64,000 nucleotides of DNA from Lachnospiraceae bacterium (GTDB taxonomy: Bacteria; Bacillota; Clostridia; Lachnospirales; Lachnospiraceae), in NCBI GenBank assembly GCA_017431345.1, contig JAFRLH010000006.1, positions 1 to 64,000 of the forward strand, read 5' to 3'. The position numbers and the translations under genes were made by a program. This document shows, piece by piece, positions 28,183 to 36,482 of this stretch. Position 1 is the first letter of the stretch. Every line of letters begins with the position of its first letter. The notes under the pieces are model-generated. The model saw only the letters and a list, made by a program, of their open reading frames with translations, did not search any database and was not told the DNA's origin.

Positions 28183-29199
28183 TTATTTTCTGTATCCGTC
28201 CGGATTGTTCTTCTGCCACTTCCAGGAATCGCGGCACATTTCATCGATGGAGAACTGCGCTTTGAAGCCGAGTTCCTTCTCCGCAAGCGCCGGATCCGCG
28301 TAGCACTGTGCGATATCGCCGTCGCGTCTCGGATCGATCTGATAAGGAACTTCCTTCCCGCAGGCTTTTCCAAAGGCATTGATCAGCTCGAAAACACTGG
28401 TGCCTTTGCCTGTACCGAGATTGTATGTGTATACGCCGGCTTCGCTGTGCTCCATCTTCCTGAGCGCCAGCACATGGCCTTCCGCCAAATCGCAGACATG
28501 GATGTAATCCCTCACACCGGTTCCGTCCGGGGTATCATAATCATTTCCGAAGACATGCACGCGCTCCAGCTTGCCGACAGCCACCTGTGAAACATAAGGA
28601 AGAAGGTTGTTCGGAATCCCCTTCGGATCCTCTCCGATCCGGCCGCTCTCATGCGCGCCGATGGGATTGAAATAACGCAGGATCATTACGGACAGGTCTT
28701 TATCTGCTGCAGCAATGTCTCTCAGCATATCTTCCTGCATGAGCTTTGTACGTCCGTAGGGGTTGGTGACTGAAAGAGGGAAATCCTCCTTGATCGGCAC
28801 GGTCTTCGGAAGGCCGTAGACCGTAGCGGAGGAAGAGAACACGATCTGATTGCAGCCATGCGCCTTCATGACTTCAAGCAGCACAAGCGTGGAGATCAGG
28901 TTATTCTGATAATACATGAGCGGCTTCGCCACCGATTCGCCGACCGCTTTCAGACCCGCAAAATGAATGACCGCGGAAATATCCTCTTTCTCAAAAATGC
29001 CGTTCAGTGTTTCCTGGTCCCGGACATCTGCCTGATAGAATGTGATGTTTTTTCCGGTAAGCTCTTCCACCCTTTTCAGGGATTCTTCGCTGGAATTCAG
29101 AAGATTGTCCACGACAACGACTTCATATCCTGCTTCCAGAAGCTTAAGGCATGTATGGCTGCCAATGTATCCTGCTCCGCCTGTAACTAAAACTGCCAT
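28183..29199 (-). CDS. galE: UDP-glucose 4-epimerase
   Basis: Interconverts UDP-glucose and UDP-galactose with bound NAD. The 338 residues show the Rossmann motif [20 protein letters not shown] at 4-23, the catalytic serine region [11 protein letters not shown] near 122-132 and YGRTK (YXXXK) near 148-152, plus the substrate loop [20 protein letters not shown]. Start has AAGGAGG. It lies between smpB and the GH127 gene and could supply or recycle UDP-sugars, but no Leloir partner is adjacent. Confidence 0.96.
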   Translation of the reverse strand: MAVLVTGGAGYIGSHTCLKLLEAGYEVVVVDNLLNSSEESLKRVEELTGKNITFYQADVRDQETLNGIFEKEDISAVIHFAGLKAVGESVAKPLMYYQNNLISTLVLLEVMKAHGCNQIVFSSSATVYGLPKTVPIKEDFPLSVTNPYGRTKLMQEDMLRDIAAADKDLSVMILRYFNPIGAHESGRIGEDPKGIPNNLLPYVSQVAVGKLERVHVFGNDYDTPDGTGVRDYIHVCDLAEGHVLALRKMEHSEAGVYTYNLGTGKGTSVFELINAFGKACGKEVPYQIDPRRDGDIAQCYADPALAEKELGFKAQFSIDEMCRDSWKWQKNNPDGYRK

Positions 29200-29224
29200 G
29201 CTGGTCCTCCTTTTAAACAGATCT

Positions 29225-29689
29225 TTATTTAACGCTCATCTTGAATTCGCGTTCCGCCTCGCGCTTCATATCCTTCTTCGCAGTAGCTTCCCGCTTGTCA
29301 TACAGCTTCTTTCCTCTGGCCAGACCGATCTCCACCTTGACCAGGCTCCCCTTCAGATATACTTTCAGGGGAACGATGGTAAATCCCTTCTGCGATACCG
29401 CGCCGGCGAGCTTGTTGATCTCGCTGCGGTGGAGAAGAAGCTTCCTGGGCCGGAGCGGATCCTTGTTGAAAATGTTTCCCTTCTCATACGGACTGATATT
29501 CATGCCGTATATGACCAGTTCCCCGTGCTCATCCTTAATATAAGACTCCTTCAGCGAGCACTTGCCCATACGGAGCGATTTCACTTCCGTTCCCACAAGG
29601 GATATGCCTGCTTCATACGTCTGATCGATAAAGTAATCATGCCACGCTTTTTTATTGTTGGCAATCAGTTTTACACTTTCTTTCGCCAT
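29225..29689 (-). CDS. smpB: SsrA-binding protein SmpB
   Basis: Binds tmRNA and delivers it to stalled ribosomes for trans-translation. The 154 residues carry the OB-fold core ([40 protein letters not shown]), [15 protein letters not shown] and the basic C-terminal tail ([20 protein letters not shown]). It is downstream of secG as in many Firmicutes, but rnr (RNase R), often between them, is absent. I see no ssrA gene nearby. Confidence 0.96.
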   Translation of the reverse strand: MAKESVKLIANNKKAWHDYFIDQTYEAGISLVGTEVKSLRMGKCSLKESYIKDEHGELVIYGMNISPYEKGNIFNKDPLRPRKLLLHRSEINKLAGAVSQKGFTIVPLKVYLKGSLVKVEIGLARGKKLYDKREATAKKDMKREAEREFKMSVK

Positions 29690-29730
29690 TTTTGTTTCCC
29701 TGCAGGGGGTTCCTGCTTTCTCCCGTTAAA

Positions 29731-29759
29731 GAAAAAGGCGCATGGACAAGCCACGCGCC
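29731..29759 (-). terminator. Terminator after secG
   Basis: In the minus-strand transcript GGCGCGUGG (29759-29751) pairs with CCAUGCGCC (29745-29737), with one G-U pair that works only on this strand, and is followed by TTTTTC. It is 11 bases after the secG stop and 42 bases before the smpB start, so smpB is reached by readthrough or its own promoter. Confidence 0.8.
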
Positions 29760-29769
29760 GTGTTTCACA

Positions 29770-30015
29770 TCAGTTTCCAAGCACATTCAGCAGAATGGAT
29801 ATGATAAAGAGGGCAGCGATCAGATAAGCTGTATATCTCTGCATCTTTCCTTCCGGTGTATCCTTCCTGTGCTTTCCAACATATGTCTGCGAATATCCGC
29901 CGGCGATCCCTCCGCCAAGTCCGTTGTTCTTGCCTTCCTGCAGAAGGATGATCACCATAAGCGCTACGCAGATCACGACCATGACCAGTTTAAGAATCCT
30001 GATAATCCAAAGCAT
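29770..30015 (-). CDS. secG: Preprotein translocase subunit SecG
   Basis: Accessory subunit of the SecYEG channel. The 81 residues have two membrane helices (ILKLVMVVICVALMVIILLQ and YTAYLIAALFIISILLNVLG) around the conserved loop EGKNNGLGGGIAGGYSQTYV. I chose the ATG at 30015 (MLWIIRILK) with GAGGAG 8 to 9 bases upstream. The frame is open 31 codons farther but that part is not SecG-like. Confidence 0.93.
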   Translation of the reverse strand: MLWIIRILKLVMVVICVALMVIILLQEGKNNGLGGGIAGGYSQTYVGKHRKDTPEGKMQRYTAYLIAALFIISILLNVLGN

Positions 30016-30146
30016 TTTATCTATCTCCTCGGGAGCCCTTCCGGGCTTTTTATCATTTTCCGCCAAAACGGCAAATGTCATATTAACACACGCATGGGTA
30101 AAATGCAAGCGGTTTTATGACGTATTTCCGGCATTCTGCCGGTTTT

Positions 30147-30629
30147 TCAGGCCGGATCTTTCCGCTTTCTGAACACGAACACCTTGCTGATGATGTAATT
30201 TCCGATCAGAACAAGGATCTGTGCCGCGATCTTTACAAGGATCACCGGGAAGCCCAGAAGGTTGATGCCGATGAACAGGATCGCCTCTTCCAGCAGCAGC
30301 GTTGCCACTCTGCCGCCGTAGAACCCTGTCATCTGGCGGATCAGTTCCGACAGGCCCGAAGGCTTTGCGGAGAAGACCCAGATGCTGTTGGTAATGTAGG
30401 CGAAAAGGACTGCCAGGATCCAGGAAAAGACATTGGCGATCAGAGCGCCGATCCCGACGTGAACAAAGAAGGCAAAACTGCCGATGCTGATGACAGTGGT
30501 GAGACCGCCGAAGAAAAGATACAGGAGTGCTTCCCGGTATCTTTTCCAGAGCGGGTTAAAAATACACAGAAAGGGAAGCTCCATAAGGCGGTCGAAGATA
30601 TCCTTTTTTTCATTTGCAGCAGGATTCAT
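30147..30629 (-). CDS. GtrA-family membrane protein
   Basis: 160 residues with four membrane helices (ALLYLFFGGLTTVISIGSFA, LIANVFSWILAVLFAYITNS, VATLLLEEAILFIGINLLG, VKIAAQILVLIGNYIISKVF) and the closing basic FRKRKDPA, typical of GtrA/DPMS-C proteins. These are thought to move lipid-linked sugars across the membrane for glycosylation of wall polymers. No glycosyltransferase is adjacent, so the pathway is unknown. Confidence 0.9.
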   Translation of the reverse strand: MNPAANEKKDIFDRLMELPFLCIFNPLWKRYREALLYLFFGGLTTVISIGSFAFFVHVGIGALIANVFSWILAVLFAYITNSIWVFSAKPSGLSELIRQMTGFYGGRVATLLLEEAILFIGINLLGFPVILVKIAAQILVLIGNYIISKVFVFRKRKDPA

Positions 30630-30682
30630 GGCACACCCGGCTTCCCTTTGATAATGTACGATTGATTTTCAAATTGTAATTC

Positions 30683-30798
30683 TGTCATGCCGAGCGAATG
30701 CAGTGAGTCGAAGTATCCACCGCGGTCAGTCTTCGGTTTTATTAAAGCCGCAGGCGTTACGGCGAGGATCCTTCGTCGCTCCGCTCCTCTGGATGACA
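30683..30798. repeat. Dispersed inverted-repeat element, copy 3 (full length)
   Basis: 116 bp with ends TGTCATGCCGAG (30683-30694) and CTCTGGATGACA (30787-30798), complementary at 10 of 12 positions. The middle (GAAGTATCCACCGCGGTCAG, CTTCGGTTTTATTAAAGCC) aligns with copy 1, and the right half (GGATCCTTCGTCGCTCCGCT) is shared with copies 2 and 4. It is in the 272-base gap between the lipoprotein and GtrA genes, which otherwise holds only a 7-bp inverted repeat (TCTCCGG 30845-30851, CCGGAGA 30862-30868). Confidence 0.8.
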
Positions 30799-30901
30799 GC
30801 ACTAACTGTGAATCCCTCTTTCACTCCTCACCAGTACACGTCGGTCTCCGGAACAATCAGCCCGGAGAACTGTGTGTGAAGAGCGACAGATGCATGGTTC
30901 C

Positions 30902-32182
30902 TTATTCCGCTGCAGTTGTTTCCTCAACCGCTGCTGTCGTTTCTTCAGCCGCTGCAGTGGTTTCCGCCGCTGCTGTCTCCTCAGCTGCTGCCGTAGTTTC
31001 TTCCGCTGCTGCTGTCGTTTCTTCAGCCGCTGCAGTGGTTTCTTCCGCCGCTGCTGTCTCCTCTGCCGCTTCCGTCTCCGGCGCTGCTTCAACAGCTGCC
31101 TGCGTCTCCGCTTCCGGTGCCTCATAGATCATATCCGTGATCTTGATCTGCTCCCAGATCTTTTCATTCACCTTGAACTTCGGCGCTGCCTTTGCCAGAT
31201 CCGTATAGACCGCATTGAAATGCTCTGTTCTCTGCTCATTCTCCGCGTTCTGTCTTCTGGTCTCCGTTGCAGCATCGTCCTTGTCATTGACACGGGTAAC
31301 GATCGTCCAGCTGTTATCGGCGGAAATCATATCCACATCACCCGCTGCCATGCCGATCGTCTTCAGATATTTATCATCCGTCGATGTCTCACCGGTCAGA
31401 AGGTAGTCCGCAGTCTGTACACTTAAAGAATCGTTTTCCGCCGCGATATCCTGCAGTGATGTTCCGCTCTGCGCTTTTTTCAGCACTTCCTTCGCAAGCT
31501 CCTCGCCCTCAGGACCGGCCGGTTCTTCCGCGGCTTCCGTTTCTGCCGCTTCGGTCTCCGCAGCCGCTTCCGTCTCCTCATCTGCTTCCGCGGTCTCCTC
31601 CTGCGGCGCTGTCACGGTGATATACTCAATACCGTAGGCTGCTACGGAATCTTCCGGAATATCGATCTCCGTCTCCGCCTTGATCGCATTTGCGACCAGC
31701 ACAGCGGTCGAATTCAGTTCCATATACGAAGCGATCTTATCGGTATCTGCATCAGAGTACTCTGCAAAATTCGGATAATCCTCAAAGATAAACCCTGCGG
31801 CTTCTTTGCACTTTGCTTTCTGGTCCTCTGTCAGTTCCACATTATAATCAGCAGCGTGATCCCGCAGCACTCTCATCTGAAGGAGCTGCGACATGACCGA
31901 CGTATGCACGGTATCGGCCATCGTCTTGCCGTCATTTCCGTCAGGCATGGTCCACATATTGTCATACCCGAAGTACTTATACATCTGGCCGTAATAGGCT
32001 TCATTCGTGATCTGCTGATAACGCAGCCAGAAATTCGCCTCTTCCAGATAAATGGTCTCGCTGCCGTATTTCGCTACCTGTGTGGTCGCGTAATCGCCGA
32101 TCTTGCTGCTCCCGCAGCCTGACAGGATCCCTGCAGCAGTAACGGCTGCCAGCATCAGTGCAAATGCTTTCCTCAGTTTCAT
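30902..32182 (-). CDS. Foldase-like lipoprotein with repetitive tail
   Basis: 426 residues. The N-terminus is a lipoprotein signal (LMLAAVTAAGILSGCGSS, lipobox cysteine at 23). The region 30-180 resembles the SurA/PrsA N-terminal chaperone domain (YLEEANFWLRYQQITNEAYY, VMSQLLQMRVLRDHAADYNV). Residues 190-350 correspond to the parvulin position but I see no clear parvulin active-site motif, and a Glu/Ala/Thr insertion (about 195-225) breaks it. The last 65 residues are near-perfect AAEETTA repeats. It directly follows mfd, where many Clostridia carry a peptidyl-prolyl isomerase. Chaperone function is inferred; isomerase activity is doubtful. Confidence 0.75.
   Translation of the reverse strand: MKLRKAFALMLAAVTAAGILSGCGSSKIGDYATTQVAKYGSETIYLEEANFWLRYQQITNEAYYGQMYKYFGYDNMWTMPDGNDGKTMADTVHTSVMSQLLQMRVLRDHAADYNVELTEDQKAKCKEAAGFIFEDYPNFAEYSDADTDKIASYMELNSTAVLVANAIKAETEIDIPEDSVAAYGIEYITVTAPQEETAEADEETEAAAETEAAETEAAEEPAGPEGEELAKEVLKKAQSGTSLQDIAAENDSLSVQTADYLLTGETSTDDKYLKTIGMAAGDVDMISADNSWTIVTRVNDKDDAATETRRQNAENEQRTEHFNAVYTDLAKAAPKFKVNEKIWEQIKITDMIYEAPEAETQAAVEAAPETEAAEETAAAEETTAAAEETTAAAEETTAAAEETAAAETTAAAEETTAAVEETTAAE
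30905..31075 (-). repeat. Degenerate tandem repeat encoding AAEETTA units
   Basis: The 3' end of the lipoprotein gene is a tandem array of 21-bp-like units (plus-strand core GTTTCTTCAGCCGCTGC/CGCTGCTGTCGTTTCTTCAG) with synonymous drift, encoding about nine Glu-Glu-Thr-Thr-Ala-Ala type repeats. Units differ by a few bases, so the array is not freshly expanded. On the other strand it makes long spurious open frames. Confidence 0.7.
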
Positions 32183-32249
32183 TCTATCCTCCCCGGACGC
32201 TCCGTGAAGAGCCGTCCTAACCGATATTTTTCATTTCCGGCCGGGAACC

Positions 32250-32272
32250 GCCCATTTTCAGGGAAAATGGGC
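32250..32272. other. Hairpin in the mfd-lipoprotein gap
   Basis: GCCCATTTTC (32250-32259) and GAAAATGGGC (32263-32272) make a perfect 10-bp stem with a 3-base loop, 37 bases after the mfd stop. No T-run follows on the minus strand, so termination is uncertain. It may act as an mRNA stability element in the leader of the lipoprotein gene. Confidence 0.45.
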
Positions 32273-32294
32273 CGTCCTGCGCCACCGGCAAAAG

Positions 32295-32323
32295 ATTATA
32301 CTACTAAATTACGCTTCAAGCAA
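32295..32323 (-). promoter_or_regulatory. Possible promoter of the lipoprotein gene
   Basis: Minus strand TTGCTT (32323-32318), 17-base spacer and perfect TATAAT (32300-32295), overlapping the end of mfd. The -35 box is only a half match. The expected transcript would start near 32288 and include the hairpin at 32250-32272. Confidence 0.4.
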
Positions 32324-35300
32324 GATTTTCATTCGGTTTAACACATTTTTCACCAGTTCCGTCATGCCTGCATCGTTCTTTATCCTGCCCCGCTGATCCC
32401 TGTACATGAATCCGGGCGGATTTCCCGCAAGAAGTTTCATATCTCCGTCAAAGCTCCCCACGAAGGCCGGGATCTTTTCCGGGGAAAGTCCCGCTTTCTC
32501 AAACAGGGAGAACCTTATATGATTCCTGTTCCCGCTGATCTCCGTCACATAAACGGTCTTTGCCATGCTGCGGATCAGTGCCGCTTCCAGCAGATTGATC
32601 ACCGGTCCCGGCGGATCGGAATATCTGTCGGTCAGCTCGTCCAGAATATCGTCATAGTCCTCCGCGTTCTCCATGCCTGCAATGCGCCGGTACATATCCA
32701 TCCGCTGCGTATCATCCGCGATATAGCCATCCGGAATATAGGCATCCATATCCAGTTCGATCGAAGTATCAAAATCCGGCGGCGCTTCATCGCCCTTTGC
32801 TTCCTTCACCGCTTCCGAAAGCATCTTCACATACAGTTCGTAACCCACGGCTTCCATATGCCCGTGCTGCTCGGCGCCGAGCAGATTCCCCGCACCGCGC
32901 AGTTCCAGGTCCCGCATGGCGATCTTTATCCCCGATCCCAGCTCGGTATACTCTCTGACCGCGGTCAGCCGTTTCTGGGCGACTTCCTTCAGCACTCTGT
33001 CGCGCCTGTACATCAGGAAAGCGCTCGCTCTCCTCGAAGAACGTCCCACCCGGCCCCGCAGCTGGTACAGCTGCGACAGCCCGAAGCGGTCCGCGTCATG
33101 CACAATGATCGTATTCACATTCGGGATATCCAGCCCGGTCTCGATGATGGTCGTGGAGACCAGCACGTCGATCTCTCCGGAGACGAAATCCATCATGATC
33201 TTCTCCAGCTCCCGCTCCTTCATCTGGCCGTGTGCGAACACCACATTCGCATCAGGCACCAATGCCGCTATCTTCAGCGCCATATCCCGGATCGTCCTGA
33301 CCCGGTTATACACATAGTACACCTGCCCGCCTCTGGAAAGTTCCCGCTGAATGGCTTCCCGCACCAGCTCGTCATTGTATTCCATGACATAAGTCTGGAT
33401 CGGCAGACGGTCCAGCGGCGGTTCATGCAGGATGGACATGTCCCGGATTCCGATCAGGCTCATGTGCAGTGTCCTGGGAATCGGCGTCGCCGTCAGGCTC
33501 ATAACGTTCACATTTTCCTTCAGTTTCTTGATCTTTTCCTTGTCGGCTACGCCGAAACGCTGCTCCTCGTCAATGATCAGCAGGCCAAGATCCTTGAATT
33601 CCACATCCTTTGACAGCAGCCGGTGTGTGCCGATCGCGATATCGGATATCCCGCGCCGAATCTTTTCCAGCGAAGCTTTCTGCTCTCCCTGCGTACGGAA
33701 ACGGCACAGAAGCTCCACGCCCACGGGATAGTCTTTCATCCGCTGGGCAAACGTGTTGTAATGCTGCTGCGCCAAAATCGTGGTCGGAGCCAGATAAGCC
33801 ACCTGTTTGCCATCCTGGACAGCCTTGAATGCAGCCCTCAGCGCGATCTCCGTCTTCCCGTATCCGACGTCCCCGCAGATCAGGCGGTCCATGATCCTGC
33901 CGGATTCCATGTCAGCCTTGCATTCCCCAATAGCCCTGAGCTGGTCTTCCGTTTCCTCAAAAGGGAACTGCTCCTCGAATTCCGTCTGCCAGACCGTATC
34001 CTGTGAATATTTAAACCCCTGCGCGTTCTGCCGTCTCGCATAAAGCGCGACCAGGTCTTTTGCGATATCCTTTACTGCATGGCGGACCCTCGTGCGGGTC
34101 TTATTCCATTCATTCCCGGCAAGCTTATTCAGCCGCGGGACCCTGTCCGTATCAGAAGAGGCATATTTCTTCACGACATCCATCTGGGTGACCGGGACAT
34201 ACAGATTCCCGCCGTCACTGTAAGTGATCTTCAGATAATCTTTGATGATGCCGCCTACCTCGATCTTCTCCAGGCCTTTGTACTGCCCGAGTCCGTGGCT
34301 CTCGTGCACGACATAGTCCCCGGCGGTAAGCTCTTCATAACTCTTGATGTTCGTGCCGGAATACCGGCTTTTCCGTTTCTTCTTCTTTTTCTCCCGCCCG
34401 AACAGATCGCCCTCCGACAGAACGGCGTACCTGATCTGCGGATATTCAAAGCTTTTATGGATGCTCCCGGTAGTAACAATGATCTGGCCGGGATTCACTT
34501 CCACCTCTTCCGCGCCGCGCGCTTCCGGATCTCTCGCCTTATAAACGGCCGGCAGTTCATAATCCCTCAGATTCTCGGCGATCCTTCTCGCATGACCGCC
34601 GGTCCCGCAGAGGATCATAATGCGGTAATGATCGTTCTTCCAGCCCTTCAGATCTCTCTTCAGCCCGTCCATATTGCCGGCGTAGCTCACCATCGTCTTT
34701 CCGGTGATCTCAAAGGCCTTCTGCTCCCTCGGCATAAGATTTCTGACCGGCAGGCCGGTCATCATCAGCGTATGCTTTCTGTCAAGTGCTTTGAATGTCT
34801 CCTCCGGCGTGATCAGCTGCGGTACCGGCCCGTCCCCGAAGACACCCTCCGAGAGCCGGATATCCATACTGTCGTGAAATTCCTTATAGACGCCTTCCGC
34901 CATTTCCTTCATATTCGCGGGTTCATCCAGGATCACAGCCGCGGCTTCATTAAAATACTGCAGGAACGATACGGGAGAAACATATTTGCCGTCATGCACC
35001 GGCGGCATTTCATCCGAAGCATAGACGGTGATCATGTTCAGGTTTTCCATCGAACGCTGCGTTTCCACGGAAAACGTCCGGATGGAATCGATTTCATCTC
35101 CGAAGAACTCAATTCTTACCGGGTTCTCCTCTGTCAGCGGAAAGATATCCATAATGCCGCCGCGGATCGCGAACTGGCCGGCGCGCTCCACGCTGGTCTC
35201 GCGCTCATATCCCAGCGAGACCAGATCCTGCTTGATCTCTTCCTGATCGTATGACTCCCCGGCCATCAGAACTAGGAGCCGGCGGTAAACGTCATCCGGA

Positions 35301-35674
35301 GAAGCGATCATGTCCATCAGTGCGTCGATCGTGGTCACCACCATCCCGGACTTTTCCTCCAGGATATGCGCAATGACCGCCATACGCTCCCGGGCCAGCA
35401 GACTGCCCTGGATATCCGCCTGATAAAAAAGGACATCCTTTGCCGGGTAATAATAAACATCGGAAATAAAGCAGGAAAGATCGTCCAGGATCTCCCTTGC
35501 CCGTGTTTCGCTGTACGTGACAAAAAGGCGCAGGGGAAATCCCTCTGTGAGGGCCTGCGCAAGGTGGGTCTTCTGGGTGTCAACGCAGCCGCTGACGGCG
35601 ACCGGGCCGCGGCCCGATGCAAGCGCGGCGGCGGCATCCTGAAACTGAACGATTTCCGATAGGAGTTTGTGCAT
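32309..35674 (-). CDS. mfd: Transcription-repair coupling factor
   Basis: Removes RNA polymerase stalled at lesions and recruits UvrA. The 1121 residues include the UvrB-like N-terminal modules, the RNA-polymerase-interaction domain (TAGDYVVHESHGLGQYKGLE near 480-500), the translocase motor (Walker A GDVGYGKTEIALRAAF, Walker B LLIIDEEQRFGV, SLTATPIPRTLHMSL, RGRVGRSSRRASAFL) and the C-terminal TRCF domain (DAYIPDGYIADDTQRMDMYR). I chose the ATG at 35674 (MHKLLSEIV), preceded by AGGAG at 10 bases. A GTG 27 bases upstream lacks a ribosome-binding site. Confidence 0.97.
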   Translation of the reverse strand: MHKLLSEIVQFQDAAAALASGRGPVAVSGCVDTQKTHLAQALTEGFPLRLFVTYSETRAREILDDLSCFISDVYYYPAKDVLFYQADIQGSLLARERMAVIAHILEEKSGMVVTTIDALMDMIASPDDVYRRLLVLMAGESYDQEEIKQDLVSLGYERETSVERAGQFAIRGGIMDIFPLTEENPVRIEFFGDEIDSIRTFSVETQRSMENLNMITVYASDEMPPVHDGKYVSPVSFLQYFNEAAAVILDEPANMKEMAEGVYKEFHDSMDIRLSEGVFGDGPVPQLITPEETFKALDRKHTLMMTGLPVRNLMPREQKAFEITGKTMVSYAGNMDGLKRDLKGWKNDHYRIMILCGTGGHARRIAENLRDYELPAVYKARDPEARGAEEVEVNPGQIIVTTGSIHKSFEYPQIRYAVLSEGDLFGREKKKKKRKSRYSGTNIKSYEELTAGDYVVHESHGLGQYKGLEKIEVGGIIKDYLKITYSDGGNLYVPVTQMDVVKKYASSDTDRVPRLNKLAGNEWNKTRTRVRHAVKDIAKDLVALYARRQNAQGFKYSQDTVWQTEFEEQFPFEETEDQLRAIGECKADMESGRIMDRLICGDVGYGKTEIALRAAFKAVQDGKQVAYLAPTTILAQQHYNTFAQRMKDYPVGVELLCRFRTQGEQKASLEKIRRGISDIAIGTHRLLSKDVEFKDLGLLIIDEEQRFGVADKEKIKKLKENVNVMSLTATPIPRTLHMSLIGIRDMSILHEPPLDRLPIQTYVMEYNDELVREAIQRELSRGGQVYYVYNRVRTIRDMALKIAALVPDANVVFAHGQMKERELEKIMMDFVSGEIDVLVSTTIIETGLDIPNVNTIIVHDADRFGLSQLYQLRGRVGRSSRRASAFLMYRRDRVLKEVAQKRLTAVREYTELGSGIKIAMRDLELRGAGNLLGAEQHGHMEAVGYELYVKMLSEAVKEAKGDEAPPDFDTSIELDMDAYIPDGYIADDTQRMDMYRRIAGMENAEDYDDILDELTDRYSDPPGPVINLLEAALIRSMAKTVYVTEISGNRNHIRFSLFEKAGLSPEKIPAFVGSFDGDMKLLAGNPPGFMYRDQRGRIKNDAGMTELVKNVLNRMKILLEA

Positions 35675-35716
35675 ATGGAAATGTCTCCTGTCTGTACTCA
35701 CTGGCTGAAAATATGA

Positions 35717-35772
35717 TAAAACCGCATATCTTACGGCGTGGATCCTTTGTCGCTCCGCTCCTCTGGATGACA
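35717..35772. repeat. Dispersed repeat, copy 4 (right half)
   Basis: AAAACCGCATATCTTACGGC, then GTGGATCCTTTGTCGCTCCG and CTCTGGATGACA (35761-35772), matches the right half of the element at 30683-30798 almost base for base. The left half is missing. It lies between pth and mfd. Confidence 0.7.
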
Positions 35773-35823
35773 GGCTGTATATGGCTGACCATCCATGACT
35801 GAGACCGGATTGTATCCGGCTTA

Positions 35824-36396
35824 TTACTCTTCATGTTTCACATTGAACTTATTCATCGCGATGTCGATCCCGTCCGCCAGGATCGCCTCCACCGCATCCG
35901 CGGCTTCTTTCACAGCCTCTCTGATCACCGGCAGCTCCTCCTTCGGGAAATGCCCCAGCACGTGATCCGCCAGATCCATCTGTTCCGGTTTCTTCCCCAC
36001 GCCCACGCGCACTCTCGGGAAATCCTGGCTTCCCAGGTGCGCGATGATGCTCTTCATCCCGTTGTGACCGCCGGCACTCCCCGATTTCCGGATCCGCAGC
36101 CGCCCGGTATCCAGTGCCACGTCATCATAGACCACCAGGACATCCTCCGGCTCCGCGTTGAAATACGAAGCAAGCGGTCCGATGCACGCTCCCGACTCAT
36201 TCATGAACGTCATCGGCTGCACGATCATCACTTTCACGCCGCCGATGATCCCGGTCCCGTACCTTCCTCTGAACTTCCCGTCCGTCAGCCTGATCCCATG
36301 TCTCTCCGCAAGCTCCTCCGTCACCGCAAAACCGATATTGTGGCGGCTGCCCGCATACTTTGTGCCCGGATTTCCAAGTCCGGCAATGATCTTCAT
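35824..36396 (-). CDS. pth: Peptidyl-tRNA hydrolase
   Basis: Frees tRNA from prematurely released peptidyl-tRNA. The 190 residues begin MKIIAGLGNPGTKYAGSRHN with the catalytic His in GSRHNIGF (residue 20), then MIVQPMTFMNESG, VVYDDVALDTGRLRIRKSGS and AGGHNGMKSIIAHLGSQDFP. The frame is open for 28 more codons upstream (to 36480), but the ATG at 36396 with AAGAGGAAAC gives the normal length. It precedes mfd's transcript direction partner as in many Firmicutes (pth-mfd). Confidence 0.96.
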   Translation of the reverse strand: MKIIAGLGNPGTKYAGSRHNIGFAVTEELAERHGIRLTDGKFRGRYGTGIIGGVKVMIVQPMTFMNESGACIGPLASYFNAEPEDVLVVYDDVALDTGRLRIRKSGSAGGHNGMKSIIAHLGSQDFPRVRVGVGKKPEQMDLADHVLGHFPKEELPVIREAVKEAADAVEAILADGIDIAMNKFNVKHEE

Positions 36397-36482
36397 AACA
36401 GTTTCCTCTTCTTCATGACGAAAGCCCCGCTGTCCGCTGACACCGGGGGTCTTTCCGAATATTCTGTCCAAAAATCCCATCT

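Noticed and set aside
28183..30015. A tmRNA (ssrA) gene next to smpB
   Set aside because: No tRNA-like acceptor end or tag-coding frame could be seen in the short gaps around smpB and secG.
30031..30051. Short plus-strand terminator-like hairpin (AGCCC-TTCC-GGGCT plus T-run) near the secG start
   Set aside because: No plus-strand gene ends here; the stem is only 5 to 6 bp and lies in the secG leader, so it is probably chance or an antisense stop at most.
30687..31127. Plus-strand frame rich in Ser/Ala/Val opposite the lipoprotein tail
   Set aside because: It is the mirror of the AAEETTA-coding tandem array; the minus-strand protein has a lipoprotein signal, a start and a partner domain, so the plus-strand frame is an artefact.
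35824..36480. N-terminally extended peptidyl-tRNA hydrolase
   Set aside because: The 28 extra residues are not part of the family fold, and the internal ATG at 36396 has a ribosome-binding site and gives normal length.
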